A DNA stretch of 64,000 nucleotides from Paenibacillus_AB hodogayensis (GTDB lineage Bacteria; Bacillota; Bacilli; Paenibacillales; NBRC-103111), in contig NZ_BAAAYO010000007.1 of NCBI RefSeq assembly GCF_039536325.1, positions 62,001 to 126,000 of the forward strand, written 5' to 3'. Positions 25,132-33,699 of the stretch are shown here, piece after piece. How positions within the stretch are numbered: the stretch's first letter is position 1; the number at the start of each line of letters is the position of its first letter. The notes beneath the pieces are model-generated. The model saw nothing but the letters and a program-made list of their open reading frames with translations, did no database searches and was not told where the DNA came from. A program made the translations under genes and the position numbers.

Positions 25132-28100
25132 ATGAAGACGTGGAAACCGTTGGCGCTGGCGCTTATTGTGGCGCTTTTGACGGCATGGCTCGATTTGACG
25201 GCATCTCCCGGCAGGCAGTTGCCGCTGGCAAATGCCGACGCGGCTGTAACGGAACTGCCTTTGGCGGATTTTGAAAGCAAGGATGAGACGTGGGACTTCT
25301 TGATCGGAAGCACGTATGCGCTCGGGAGCGGCGAGTACAGTCTCGATACGAGCGTGCATCACTCCGGCGCGGCCTCGGGGAAGCTGCAGCTCGATTTCAA
25401 CCAATATTATTGGGTGACGCTGGAGCGTTATTTGTTCAAGCGGGTACTGCCCACGGATGCGAGAGAGCTGTCGTTCTGGGTGAAAACCGCCGATATGACG
25501 GCATTCGATCTCATCCTATTGGACAACGGGAACCAGAACCATCAGCAGACCGTCAGGCTGCAGCCGACGACCGATTGGCAGAAAGTGACGATCTCCTCCT
25601 TCGTTTCGGGAATCGGCTATACGCATTGGGGCGGCAAAAACGACGGCGTTTGGAGCGGACCGCTGAAGAAGATCAGCTTCAAGCTGTCCAAGCCGCAGCT
25701 GAAGGTGGGCAGGACGACCGGCACGATCTGGTTCGACGATTTGCGGGCCCAGGTCGATACGCCGGAGCTGACGATCGCGCAGACGCAGGTCGGCAATGTG
25801 TTCGCGGGGACGCGGACCGCGGCGTTCGATGTATTGACGACCGGCGATACGATCGGCTGGACGGCATTCAACGCATGGAATGAACCGGTCGCCTCCGGCA
25901 GCAGTCCGGTCGCCGGGGGACGTCTGCGGCTGGCCGTGACGGTGCCTGAAGACGGCTATTATCGTTTGAAAGCGGATTCGTACAAGGGCGGGATCAAAAC
26001 GCGCACCGCGGAGACGACGTTTGCGGCCTTGCCGTCGTTCGATCTGACGGCTGTCGCCGACTCTCCGTTCGGCATGCAGACGCATTACGGCATCGGCTGG
26101 AATCGCGAATCGATTCCGTTGGTCAAATATGCCGGAGCGAAGCACGCCCGGGATTCGTTCTATTGGTCCGAAATCGAGCTGGCCAAGGGAACGTATACGT
26201 TCAATCCGAAGCACACGCTGCCTATGCAGGGCTTTCAGGAGCACGGCATCGAGCCGTTCCTCACGTTCGCCTTCAGCAACCAATTCTACGACAACTTCCA
26301 GACGCCCTATACGGATGATGCCCGGACCGGCTACGCCAACTACGTGAAAGCCCAATTGGCCAAGTACGGCAGCCAGGTGAAGGCGGGGGAGATGTGGAAC
26401 GAATTCGACCTTCCGTACTTCGGCGGCAAAGGCCCGGCGGCTTCACGGGCGGATATGTATTTCGAACTGTTGAAGAAAGGCTACGAGGCGGCAAAGGCGG
26501 TACGGCCCGATTTGAACGTCGTAGGCGGGGCCACGTCGGGCATTCCCCGCGCCTGGCTGGGCGACGTATTCGCGCTGGGCGGGCTGAATTACATGGACAC
26601 CTTATCGGTACATCCATACCGCTATCCGAACAGTCCGGAAGGCTTGACGAACGAGATCGCGCAGCTGAACGATCTGGTGCGAGCGTACAACAACGGACAG
26701 ACGATTCCGATCTGGTTCTCCGAGCTCGGCTGGCCGACGCATTTGAGTCCGCAGGGCGTGGACGAAAATACGCAGGCGGCTTATTTGATCCGCAGCTATG
26801 TAGTCTCGATCGCCTCCGGCGTCGAGAAGTTGTTCTGGTACGACATGATGGACGACGGCACGGATAAGCAGAACAACGAGCACAACTTCGGGATTGTCCA
26901 CAATCCGGGCGACGCGCTCGGCGCCTATACGCCGAAGCCGGCTTACGTCGCTTATGCGACGATGGCGCGGCAGCTTACCGGAGCGACCCTCACCGGGCAA
27001 AGCACGGCGGACGGCATTTACCGGTATACGTTCGAGAAGGACGGCCAGCACGTTCAGGCAATGTGGTCCCCTGCGAAGCAGGACGTCACGCTGAGAACGA
27101 CCGGCTCCGTCACCGTAACCGACATGATGGGTCGAATCGCGGAATATGCTCCCGCCGAAGGAGAGGTCGTATTGACCTTGAACGGCGAGCCGCTGTTCGT
27201 ACGGGGCCAAGTCCAAAGCGTCATTCCGGGCGCACGGTTTACGCTTCAAAGCCCGTCGGCCTATACCGGCGATCCGATTACCGTCACGCTTGTCGCCAAC
27301 GATCCGGCGCAGACGTCGGTCACGGCCCATGTCTATTTCCAGGGAGCTTCCGCAAACATCGCCATTAACGGACCAGGCAGCTACCCGGTAACGTTCCCGG
27401 CGGTAGGGCAGGCCGGCACGCATGCCTCGTTCGCCCGAATTACCGGTTCCGGGCAGCCGATAGCAGGGCTTTCCGAGCGCTTCCAGGTCGCGAAGGCCGA
27501 GCAGATGACGGTCAAGCATGTGAAAAAAGAAGGCGAGGACGCGCTGGAGGTCCGCGTCGAGAACGCAAAGCCGACGGAACGGCGCTTGGCGGGAGCGGAT
27601 TGGAAGGTTGGCGGCGTATCGTTCACGCAAACGTATGGAATCGCCATACCGGCTCATTCCGTCAAAACGCTGTATTTGCCGCTTGCGGGGTTGCCCGAGC
27701 GAACGCCGCTCGATTATGCCGTTGCAGTCGCTTGGGAGGATGGGGCGATAACACGGGCCGACGGCAGCGTGCGCATCATCGCTTCGGCGGATATGAAGCC
27801 GCTTTCCTTCCATACCTCGCAGGAAATGACGTCTTTGCCGGATTCGGAGGGCATCGATCTCGTAACCGACGTGCGCTCGCGGATTACCGGCTACAACGGC
27901 CCGAACGATCTGAGCGGCAAGCTGTGGTTTGGCTACGACACGGTGAATCTGTACGTCTATGCGCGCGTCCGCGACGACGTGTTCTCGCAGCCGTATGCGG
28001 GCGACGCCATGTGGCAGGGAGACAGCATCCAGTTTGCGGTGTCCGCTGGGACGCCCGGCGAAGCGGTGCAGTGGTACGAATACGGCATGGCTTTGACGCC

Positions 28101-28692
28101 GCAAGGACCGGAGCTTTATCGGTGGATGGCCCCCTCCGGCATGACTACCGGTACCGTGACGAACCGGCAGCTGCAGGTGACGCGGGATGAGACGGCCAAG
28201 CTGACCATGTATCGACTGGCATTGCCCTGGACGGAATTAAAGCCGATCGCCCCAACCGACGGCATGCTGAGCTTGTCCGTCGTCGTGAACGAGAATGACG
28301 GTACCAGTCGAAAGGGCTATGTCGAATGGGGGAGCGGAATCGGGTCGGGCAAGCAATCGTCGCTGTTCAACCCGATGCTGCTGCAATGGTTCGATGGAGT
28401 CAGTCTTCAGGCGCCGGTGGCGGCCCTGACGCGGGGAATCTCGGCGGAAGCGACCGTTCGCGGCACCATGCGGGGCTTGCCGGTCAATCTGGCGGCAGCG
28501 CAGGTCAGCTTGGTCAGCAGCGAACCCGATACATTGGAAGCAACCGTAACGAACACCGTGTACGGGTCCGTATACGGAACGGTTACGGGCAAGAAGAACG
28601 GCACGGCTTCGCTGAAAGCGGTCGTGCGGCACAACGGCTGGACGGCGGAATCCGCCCCGGTCGAATTCCGGGTGAACGAAGCGCCCGAATAA
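25132..28692 (+). CDS. Secreted multidomain GH39-like glycoside hydrolase
   Basis: A 1186-residue exported enzyme. After a signal peptide (about 1-38) comes a carbohydrate-binding-like beta domain (40-200, YYWVTLERYLF to IWFDDLRAQV), an Ig-like unit, then a GH39-like TIM barrel (about 305-640). WNEFD supplies the acid/base E424 and FSELGWPT the nucleophile E531, 107 residues apart, as in clan A. A CBM9-like domain follows (about 900-1090, LWFGYDTVNLYVYARVRDD), then a bacterial Ig-like (Big) C-terminus. It has no sortase motif. The start is ATG at 25132 after GGAGTGG. The substrate is not fixed: GH39 includes beta-xylosidases and iduronidases. It stands 18 bases after the sensor gene. Confidence 0.85.
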   Translation: MKTWKPLALALIVALLTAWLDLTASPGRQLPLANADAAVTELPLADFESKDETWDFLIGSTYALGSGEYSLDTSVHHSGAASGKLQLDFNQYYWVTLERYLFKRVLPTDARELSFWVKTADMTAFDLILLDNGNQNHQQTVRLQPTTDWQKVTISSFVSGIGYTHWGGKNDGVWSGPLKKISFKLSKPQLKVGRTTGTIWFDDLRAQVDTPELTIAQTQVGNVFAGTRTAAFDVLTTGDTIGWTAFNAWNEPVASGSSPVAGGRLRLAVTVPEDGYYRLKADSYKGGIKTRTAETTFAALPSFDLTAVADSPFGMQTHYGIGWNRESIPLVKYAGAKHARDSFYWSEIELAKGTYTFNPKHTLPMQGFQEHGIEPFLTFAFSNQFYDNFQTPYTDDARTGYANYVKAQLAKYGSQVKAGEMWNEFDLPYFGGKGPAASRADMYFELLKKGYEAAKAVRPDLNVVGGATSGIPRAWLGDVFALGGLNYMDTLSVHPYRYPNSPEGLTNEIAQLNDLVRAYNNGQTIPIWFSELGWPTHLSPQGVDENTQAAYLIRSYVVSIASGVEKLFWYDMMDDGTDKQNNEHNFGIVHNPGDALGAYTPKPAYVAYATMARQLTGATLTGQSTADGIYRYTFEKDGQHVQAMWSPAKQDVTLRTTGSVTVTDMMGRIAEYAPAEGEVVLTLNGEPLFVRGQVQSVIPGARFTLQSPSAYTGDPITVTLVANDPAQTSVTAHVYFQGASANIAINGPGSYPVTFPAVGQAGTHASFARITGSGQPIAGLSERFQVAKAEQMTVKHVKKEGEDALEVRVENAKPTERRLAGADWKVGGVSFTQTYGIAIPAHSVKTLYLPLAGLPERTPLDYAVAVAWEDGAITRADGSVRIIASADMKPLSFHTSQEMTSLPDSEGIDLVTDVRSRITGYNGPNDLSGKLWFGYDTVNLYVYARVRDDVFSQPYAGDAMWQGDSIQFAVSAGTPGEAVQWYEYGMALTPQGPELYRWMAPSGMTTGTVTNRQLQVTRDETAKLTMYRLALPWTELKPIAPTDGMLSLSVVVNENDGTSRKGYVEWGSGIGSGKQSSLFNPMLLQWFDGVSLQAPVAALTRGISAEATVRGTMRGLPVNLAAAQVSLVSSEPDTLEATVTNTVYGSVYGTVTGKKNGTASLKAVVRHNGWTAESAPVEFRVNEAPE

Positions 28693-28708
28693 TAGGAGAG
28701 AATGCCTG

Positions 28709-30412
28709 ATGAATGCGATTCAGCCGATTGATCATGAACGTCTGCTTCTGGAGCGGGTCCGGGAATGGGAGGACCAGTACAACCCGGACTTGAAACTGCT
28801 GCGGGTTCCTTTCAGTAGTCCCGGTTACCATACGACGCTGAAAAACGTCGAGACCGTCCACGGCACCTATGCGAACCTGATCTACGCCCTCGCGCTGCTC
28901 GATACCGGGCTTGCCGAATACGAGCGGCGGGCGTTCGACGTGATCGAAACGATTTTGCCACTGCAGGAGACGGATCGCAGCCGCGACACGTTCGGCATAT
29001 GGCCGTGGTTTTACGAGGAGCCGCTGGAGCGGATGGCGCCGCCGGACTGGAACTGGGCCGACTTCTGCGGCAAGCAGCTGCTGATGGCCGAATACCGGCA
29101 CGGGCCGCGCATCCCGGAGCCGCTGCGCAGCCGGATCAAGCAAGCGATCGGCAACGCCTGCGACGCCATTATCAAACGGAACGTCGGACCCTCCTATACG
29201 AACATCGCCATTATGGGCGCGCTCGTCACGCTGGTCGCCGGCGAGCATTACGGCATCGAGGCTTACGCCGATTACGGCCTGCGGCGGCTCGAACGGTTTC
29301 ACGAATTCACGTTTGAGCTGAAAACGTTCCAGGAGTACAACAGCCCGACTTATGCGGTTGTAGCGATTCTGGAGCTGTCGCGTCTGCGGTCAATGACCGC
29401 CACGCCGCGCGCTGCGCAGCTAAGCGGCGATCTGCTCGATCTGGCGTGGGGGATGGCGGCAGAGCATCACCATCCGGCGACAGGCCAATGGAGCGGACCG
29501 CACAGCCGCTGTTACCGTACGCTGCTTAACGAGGAGACGAAGTCGTTCCTGCAAGTGGCGACGGACGGTCAAGTCGGCTTCGTCGCCCCGGAGCGTCTGC
29601 GCTATTCCGCGGAATGGTACGAAAGCGGGGTGTCGTGCCCGGAGCGCTACTTTCCGCAGTTTCGGGAACCGCGTACGGTCACGGTCCGGCGGATATACGC
29701 CCGCGATCTGGAGCGCGGCCTGGAGAAAGAGGCGACGAGCTACATGACGCCGAATTATGCGATCGGCACATTCCGCAAGGATATCATGTGGAACCAATGC
29801 CGCAATCTCGTCGGCTACTTCGATAACGGTGGAAGTCCGACCTCGATTCAACTGCGCGTGCTGCATGACGGCTACGATTATTGCTCCGCTGTCTTCGAAT
29901 GCATCCAGAATGGCCCGGATGCCGTATTCGGCATCCGTTTCCTGACGGAGGGCGGGGATACGCATCCGAATCTGGACAAAATGCACGGCACGATCGAAGC
30001 GTCCGATTTGCGTATTCGGCTGGAAATCGGAGGCCATAGGGAGCGAGTGGAAGTCCGCTCCGCTGGAGCGTCGGCCGAAATCGCCATCGGAGGCACGACG
30101 GTGAAGCTGCAACGGCTGTTCGCCTCGTACCATGACGGCGAGCAGTACATGCCGGTGCCCGAATGGAGCGTGCTTCAAGAGGAGGACACCATTTGTCTAG
30201 ACTTCGTTCTTTACGAGGGCAGCAGGCGGACGTTCGATTTCCGGACAATGGCTGCCGGAGCGTTTCTGTTCGCTCTCTCGGTCGGGAAGCCCATCCCTGC
30301 CTACACAGTGTCCGCCGGAAAGGAGCGGGCCAGCGTTACCGCCGACTGGTCCGAGGAGCCCCGGCAGCTGGACATCCCGATCCGCCCGACAGCCTTTTCT
30401 GTAAGAGCCTAG
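28709..30412 (+). CDS. Unassigned protein, probable alpha/alpha-toroid plus beta-sandwich
   Basis: A 567-residue protein with no signal peptide, so likely cytoplasmic. The first 330 residues are mostly helical with conserved-looking aromatic motifs (GIWPWFYEEP, DWNWADFCGKQLL, GPSYTNIAIMGALVTL, TFQEYNSPTYAVVAI), as in (alpha/alpha)n toroid lyases and hydrolases. The rest is beta-rich. This layout is shared by heparinase II/III-like and other polysaccharide lyases, but I cannot assign a family or name catalytic residues with confidence. It lies 17 bases after the GH39-like gene in the same operon and would act on imported oligosaccharides. The ATG at 28709 has AGGAGAGAA upstream. Confidence 0.65.
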   Translation: MNAIQPIDHERLLLERVREWEDQYNPDLKLLRVPFSSPGYHTTLKNVETVHGTYANLIYALALLDTGLAEYERRAFDVIETILPLQETDRSRDTFGIWPWFYEEPLERMAPPDWNWADFCGKQLLMAEYRHGPRIPEPLRSRIKQAIGNACDAIIKRNVGPSYTNIAIMGALVTLVAGEHYGIEAYADYGLRRLERFHEFTFELKTFQEYNSPTYAVVAILELSRLRSMTATPRAAQLSGDLLDLAWGMAAEHHHPATGQWSGPHSRCYRTLLNEETKSFLQVATDGQVGFVAPERLRYSAEWYESGVSCPERYFPQFREPRTVTVRRIYARDLERGLEKEATSYMTPNYAIGTFRKDIMWNQCRNLVGYFDNGGSPTSIQLRVLHDGYDYCSAVFECIQNGPDAVFGIRFLTEGGDTHPNLDKMHGTIEASDLRIRLEIGGHRERVEVRSAGASAEIAIGGTTVKLQRLFASYHDGEQYMPVPEWSVLQEEDTICLDFVLYEGSRRTFDFRTMAAGAFLFALSVGKPIPAYTVSAGKERASVTADWSEEPRQLDIPIRPTAFSVRA

Positions 30413-30787
30413 GCCGACGATTCCGCCGAATTGTCGGTCGTACGGAGCGAGCTGCGCGGCCAGCGAAGACGCTGCGCTTGCGGCAGACGGCGGCTTGGCG
30501 GTGCGCGGGGCAGCCTGTGCAAAAGGCCGGGACGATAAGGAAGTAAGAATAAGCAAGCGAGCCGGGAAGAGGGTGAGGACGGAACGAATCCGCCGCGCCT
30601 TCCCCGGCTCGCTTTTTTAGTTCATCGGCTTCAGTCGATCAACAGGTACGGCGCGAAGGTCGGGCCGTATTCTTTGCTTTTCAGGCGAGCAAAGGGAGGA
30701 AACGCGGTCGTCAAGGAAATGACAGACTGGTATAATGGGAATAAGAAGAAATAAGCCTAGCAATTGCAGAAAGGGATGAAAACAGCA
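30413..30787. other. Intergenic stretch with terminator and promoter
   Basis: Contains the operon terminator (30555-30618) and the acetyltransferase promoter (extended -10 TGGTATAAT at 30728-30736). Between them, on the minus strand from about 30726 down to a stop at 30631-30633, a short frame reads like a protein C-terminus (...KSKEYGPTFAPYLLID). It has no start or upstream gene, so it may be a decayed end or chance. Confidence 0.4.
30555..30618 (+). terminator. Terminator of the polysaccharide operon
   Basis: AAGCGAGCCGGGAAG pairs with CTTCCCCGGCTCGCTT across a loop of about 30 bases, followed by a T run to 30618. Confidence 0.8.
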
Positions 30788-31366
30788 TTGGACACGATCG
30801 CTGCGACGCTGTATGCAGGCAAAACGTTATCGATAAGACCTTTGACGCATACGGATGCGGATTTGTTGGTCAAATGGCTGAGCGATCCGGACGTATTGGC
30901 CTATTACGAGGGGCGGGACCGCCCTCACGACCTGGCGATGGTGCAGGAGCATTATTATGACCGTGCGGGGAATATAACCGGATGTATCGTTCAGTATAAC
31001 GAAGAAGCTATCGGCTATATGCAATTTTATGTCGTAGAAGAGGAAGAGCGGCAGGCCTACGGCTACGAAGGATTCGCCGGGAACCTGTACGGGATGGATC
31101 AATTTATTGGCGAAACGCCTTATTGGAACAAGGGGATCGGCACGGCGCTTATCGCATTCGCGGCGAATTACTTAATGACGAGCAAGCAAGCGGATAAGAT
31201 CGTGATGGACCCGCAAGCGTGGAATGCACGCGCTTTGCGAGCGTACGAAAAGTGCGGCTTCGTCAAGAAAGCGTATTTGCCTGAGCACGAATGGCACGAA
31301 GGCGCGTACAGAGACTGTTGGCTGATTGAGCTGGAGCGGCAGCCTGCCGGGGGGCCGGACAAGTAA
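30788..31366 (+). CDS. GNAT acetyltransferase resembling AAC(6') aminoglycoside enzymes
   Basis: About 192 residues. The pattern MDQFIGETPYWNKGIGTALI followed by KIVMDPQAWNARALRAYEKCGFVKK matches the acetyl-CoA loop and C-terminal region of AAC(6')-Ib-like enzymes, which acetylate the 6' amine of aminoglycosides. Similar GNATs act on siderophore hydroxylamines or other amines, so resistance is possible but unproven. The start is not fixed: TTG 30788 has AAAGGG upstream at usable distance, ATG 30776 touches it, and a TTG at 30764 has none. It is a single gene with an extended -10 promoter, and its stop codon overlaps the frame of a gene remnant. Confidence 0.8.
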   Translation: MDTIAATLYAGKTLSIRPLTHTDADLLVKWLSDPDVLAYYEGRDRPHDLAMVQEHYYDRAGNITGCIVQYNEEAIGYMQFYVVEEEERQAYGYEGFAGNLYGMDQFIGETPYWNKGIGTALIAFAANYLMTSKQADKIVMDPQAWNARALRAYEKCGFVKKAYLPEHEWHEGAYRDCWLIELERQPAGGPDK

Positions 31367-31530
31367 TCGCGGGCAGAACGCTTACGTATGCGCAGAGGGC
31401 GACAAACGGCATGGAAGCGTACGCGCTTGCGTCGGCAGCCGCCGCCAAATTCGTGAAAATCGTCTGCTTCGGCACCAGCAACGGAACGGATTGGAACAGC
31501 ATTACAGAGGTAAAGCTATTCGGACCGTGA
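31363..31530 (+). pseudogene. Remnant C-terminus of a discoidin (F5/8 type C, CBM32) domain protein
   Basis: In the frame ending with TGA at 31528-31530 the last residues read AKFVKIVCFGTSNGTDWNSI and then TEVKLFGP. This is the standard end of F5/8 type C domains (A-R-Y-V-R-I-x-G-x-G, W-N-S-I-T-E-V-x-I-Y-G). The frame opens at about 31363, inside the acetyltransferase stop, and has no start of its own, so only the last 55 codons of a larger carbohydrate-binding or lyase gene survive. Its own terminator follows at 31544. The join suggests a deletion that brought the acetyltransferase up against it. Confidence 0.65.
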
Positions 31531-31543
31531 ACAAGCTTTGTCC

Positions 31544-31590
31544 AAGGAAGCCTGCCTCCATGAGAAATCGGAGGCAGGCTTCCTTCTTGG
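31544..31590 (+). terminator. Terminator of the lost gene
   Basis: AAGGAAGCCTGCCTCC (31544-31559) pairs perfectly with GGAGGCAGGCTTCCTT (31570-31585), 13 bases after the remnant stop. Confidence 0.8.
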
Positions 31591-31711
31591 ATCGTGCTCG
31601 AGTCGGGCAGCGCGAACCATAGATACTGATTGGCATATGCGGCCGCCAAGCTTCACGAGCGCGCCATCCGGGTATTTATCCAGTAAACGACCACGGAGGG
31701 CGGGCGAGGAC

Positions 31712-32398
31712 ATGGATTATATGTGGATTACGATCAAGCTGGCGACGGCCTTTATCGGTTTGTGGATCATGGCCCGGCTGTTGGGCAAAAAGGAGATTTC
31801 CCAGCTGACGCCGTTCGATTTCATCTCCTCGCTTATGCTCAGCGAGCTGGTAGGCAATACCATCTATGACCGGGAGGCCAGTCTCCCGATGCTTCTTTAC
31901 GCGCTCGCGCTATGGATGTTCTTGTCGCTTGCGCTGGAGAAGGCGGTTCAGCTGCTTCCTTGGCTATCGGTGCCGCTTAGCGGGAGACCGGACATCATTA
32001 TCCGCAACGGAGTAATCGACGTACGGGCGATGAAGCGCAACAAGCTCGATATGCATCAGGTCGGCATGATGCTGAGGGAGCAGAGCGTATTCAGCGTGAC
32101 GGAGGTCGCTTACGCGATATTCGAGACGAACGGCAATCTGAGCGTCATGAAAATGCCCGGCATCGACAATCCGACGCGGGAGGAGATGGGTGTGCCGGCT
32201 AAACCGGCCGATCTCGCTTTTATCGTGATGGATCAGGGGTATATTCAACAAGATACGCTCCGGGAGATCGGCCGCGATCAGGCATGGCTGCTGGCCTTGC
32301 TGAAGGAGCAAGGGATCATAAGCCCTCGGGACGTCTGGTACGCGGAGTGGTCGGAAGCGGACGGGCTGCATGCGCAGCGGAGGAAGCCGGGTGAATAG
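31712..32398 (+). CDS. YetF/DUF421 family membrane protein
   Basis: A 228-residue membrane protein of the YetF (DUF421) family. Three helices fill the first 85 residues (WITIKLATAFIGLWIMARLLG, DFISSLMLSELVGNTIYD, LYALALWMFLSLALEKAV). The rest is cytoplasmic, with the family core GRPDIIIRNGVIDVRAMKRNKLDMHQVGMMLREQSVFSVTEVAYAIFE in consecutive segments. YetF-like proteins are abundant in spore formers and some affect spore germination or membrane stability; the biochemical role is unknown. The start is placed at ATG 31712 because its N-terminus matches the family; GAGGAC stands very close and GGAGGG is a little far. Confidence 0.85.
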   Translation: MDYMWITIKLATAFIGLWIMARLLGKKEISQLTPFDFISSLMLSELVGNTIYDREASLPMLLYALALWMFLSLALEKAVQLLPWLSVPLSGRPDIIIRNGVIDVRAMKRNKLDMHQVGMMLREQSVFSVTEVAYAIFETNGNLSVMKMPGIDNPTREEMGVPAKPADLAFIVMDQGYIQQDTLREIGRDQAWLLALLKEQGIISPRDVWYAEWSEADGLHAQRRKPGE

Positions 32399-32547
32399 GC
32401 TGGCCGTAACCGGCTTGGCGGTTCAGAAAAAAAATCGCAAGATGTCCGTTTTTTACTATTTCGACAGCACGGAAAAGGGTATGATATACATCGAATCTGG
32501 CGCTAAGCGCATGCGCAAAGTCAAACCTTATGTTAGGAGCTGAAGTG

Positions 32548-32925
32548 ATGGGAATTAAATTCGATATGGTCGGCATCGTTGTGAAGGACATGCGGAAGGC
32601 TCTGGAGTTCTACCGCCTACTTGGATTGGAAATACCGGAGAATGCGAACGACGAGAAGCATGTTGAGGTGGCGCAAGGCAGCTTCCGGCTGGCCTTTGAC
32701 GTACAGGAAACGATTAGAGACGTTTACGGCGGTTGGGACGAGCCCACCGGTCATCGCATAGAGCTGGCGTTTCTGTGCGACAGTCGCGGAGAGGTAGATG
32801 AGCTGTTTCATAAGATAACGGAGCACGGATATAACGGACACCGCGACCCGTGGGATGCATTCTGGGGGCAGCGCTACGCGATCGTTCAAGACCCCGACGG
32901 CAATTTGATCAGTCTTTTTGCTTAA
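32548..32925 (+). CDS. Glyoxalase/bleomycin-resistance (VOC) family protein
   Basis: A 125-residue protein with the two-unit VOC fold: an N-terminal beta-alpha-beta (KFDMVGIVVKDMRKALEFYRLLGLEI) and a C-terminal unit ending GQRYAIVQDPDGNLISLFA, the usual signature. Members include glyoxalase I, extradiol dioxygenases and antibiotic-binding proteins. The metal-ligand pattern is incomplete, with E99-like and H positions not clearly conserved, so a binding role is as likely as catalysis. ATG 32548 has AGGAG eight bases upstream; an ATG at 32530 precedes that site. Confidence 0.85.
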   Translation: MGIKFDMVGIVVKDMRKALEFYRLLGLEIPENANDEKHVEVAQGSFRLAFDVQETIRDVYGGWDEPTGHRIELAFLCDSRGEVDELFHKITEHGYNGHRDPWDAFWGQRYAIVQDPDGNLISLFA

Positions 32926-32947
32926 GGAGCAGGTATACGCCAGCCAA

Positions 32948-33002
32948 AACCGCTCTGCCGGATCGGGACCTCACGTCACCGTAGCCGCCGAGCGGTTTTT
33001 TT
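32948..33002. terminator. Terminator between VOC and YnfA genes
   Basis: AACCGCTC (32948-32955) pairs with GAGCGGTT (32990-32997), followed by a T run to 33002. It lies between convergent genes and can serve both. Confidence 0.75.
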
Positions 33003-33037
33003 GACTTCTGCTGGTGTAGTCTGCCCCTGCGCGTACT

Positions 33038-33364
33038 TCAGCTTCGCGGCGCCCAGAGCATCACGGATACGCCGACGATGCAGATGGCCGCGCCGACCCA
33101 ATCGTACAGATCGGGCGCTTTTTTATCGACAAGCCACCCCCACAGCACGGCCAGCACGACAAAGACGCCCCCGTAAGCCGCGTATACCCGACCGAAAGAA
33201 GGGAAGCTTTGCAGCGTAGGAATAATGCCGTACAAAACCAGGATCAGGCTCCCGGCGATACCATACCAAAGCGGCTTCGCTTCCCGCAGCCACAGCCAGA
33301 CCAGGTAGCCCCCGCCAATCTCGGCGAGCCCGGCCAGCACAAAAATGACGATTGCCCAAAGCAC
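33038..33364 (-). CDS. YnfA/UPF0060 family membrane protein
   Basis: A 108-residue protein with four helices, standard length for the YnfA family of small-multidrug-resistance-like membrane proteins. FVLAGLAEIGGGYLVWLWLR is the signature helix 1 with its conserved Glu, and FGRVYAAYGGVFVVLAVLWGW the third. The C-terminus (YDWVGAAICIVGVSVMLWAPR) is conserved in the family. The start is GTG at 33364 behind AGAGGAGAT; a longer frame has no site. Members are implicated in resistance to dyes and quaternary compounds; substrates here are unknown. Confidence 0.92.
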   Translation of the reverse strand: MLWAIVIFVLAGLAEIGGGYLVWLWLREAKPLWYGIAGSLILVLYGIIPTLQSFPSFGRVYAAYGGVFVVLAVLWGWLVDKKAPDLYDWVGAAICIVGVSVMLWAPRS

Positions 33365-33629
33365 GACAGACGATCTCCTCTCTTCGCCTACAGCGGTCCC
33401 AGCCATTTGGCTCCCGGGCGAACTCGGCCGTCGGTACAACCTTACTCGATCAGGCTGACTTTCACCGCCCCGCCGACTCCTTGTTGAATTTATTAAATAA
33501 TGCCGGCCAAGTCAAGCGGATGCTGTCGTGCAGGGAATGCCTTGTTACAAGATGCCCACGGCATTCAGGCAGGTTGTACAATTTGACGCAAATGCGCAAA
33601 AAAACGCCGGATTTCCTCCGTTATGTCCA

Positions 33630-33682
33630 TTGTTTCGGCTTCGCGCCTTCCCTATAATGAACTCTAGTGATAATCATTCTCA
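33630..33682 (+). promoter_or_regulatory. Promoter with Fur-like box for the first iron lipoprotein
   Basis: TTGTTT (33630-33635) and TATAAT (33653-33658) are 17 bases apart. TGATAATCATTCTCA (33668-33682) matches the Fur consensus TGATAATnATTATCA except at one position and begins nine bases after the -10, over the likely start of transcription. The rest of the 335-base gap (33365-33699) shows no gene. Confidence 0.8.
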
Positions 33683-33699
33683 CAATTGGAGGGCGTATT

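Noticed and set aside
21730..25404. A 1224-codon open frame on the minus strand
   Set aside because: It lies opposite the binding lipoprotein and AraC sensor genes, which have strong motifs. Its translation is rich in Arg, Gln, His and Asp without domains, typical of antisense shadow frames in GC-rich coding DNA.
26602..28104. A 500-codon frame on the minus strand
   Set aside because: Antisense shadow of the GH39-like gene; Arg-rich, no domains, no ribosome binding site.
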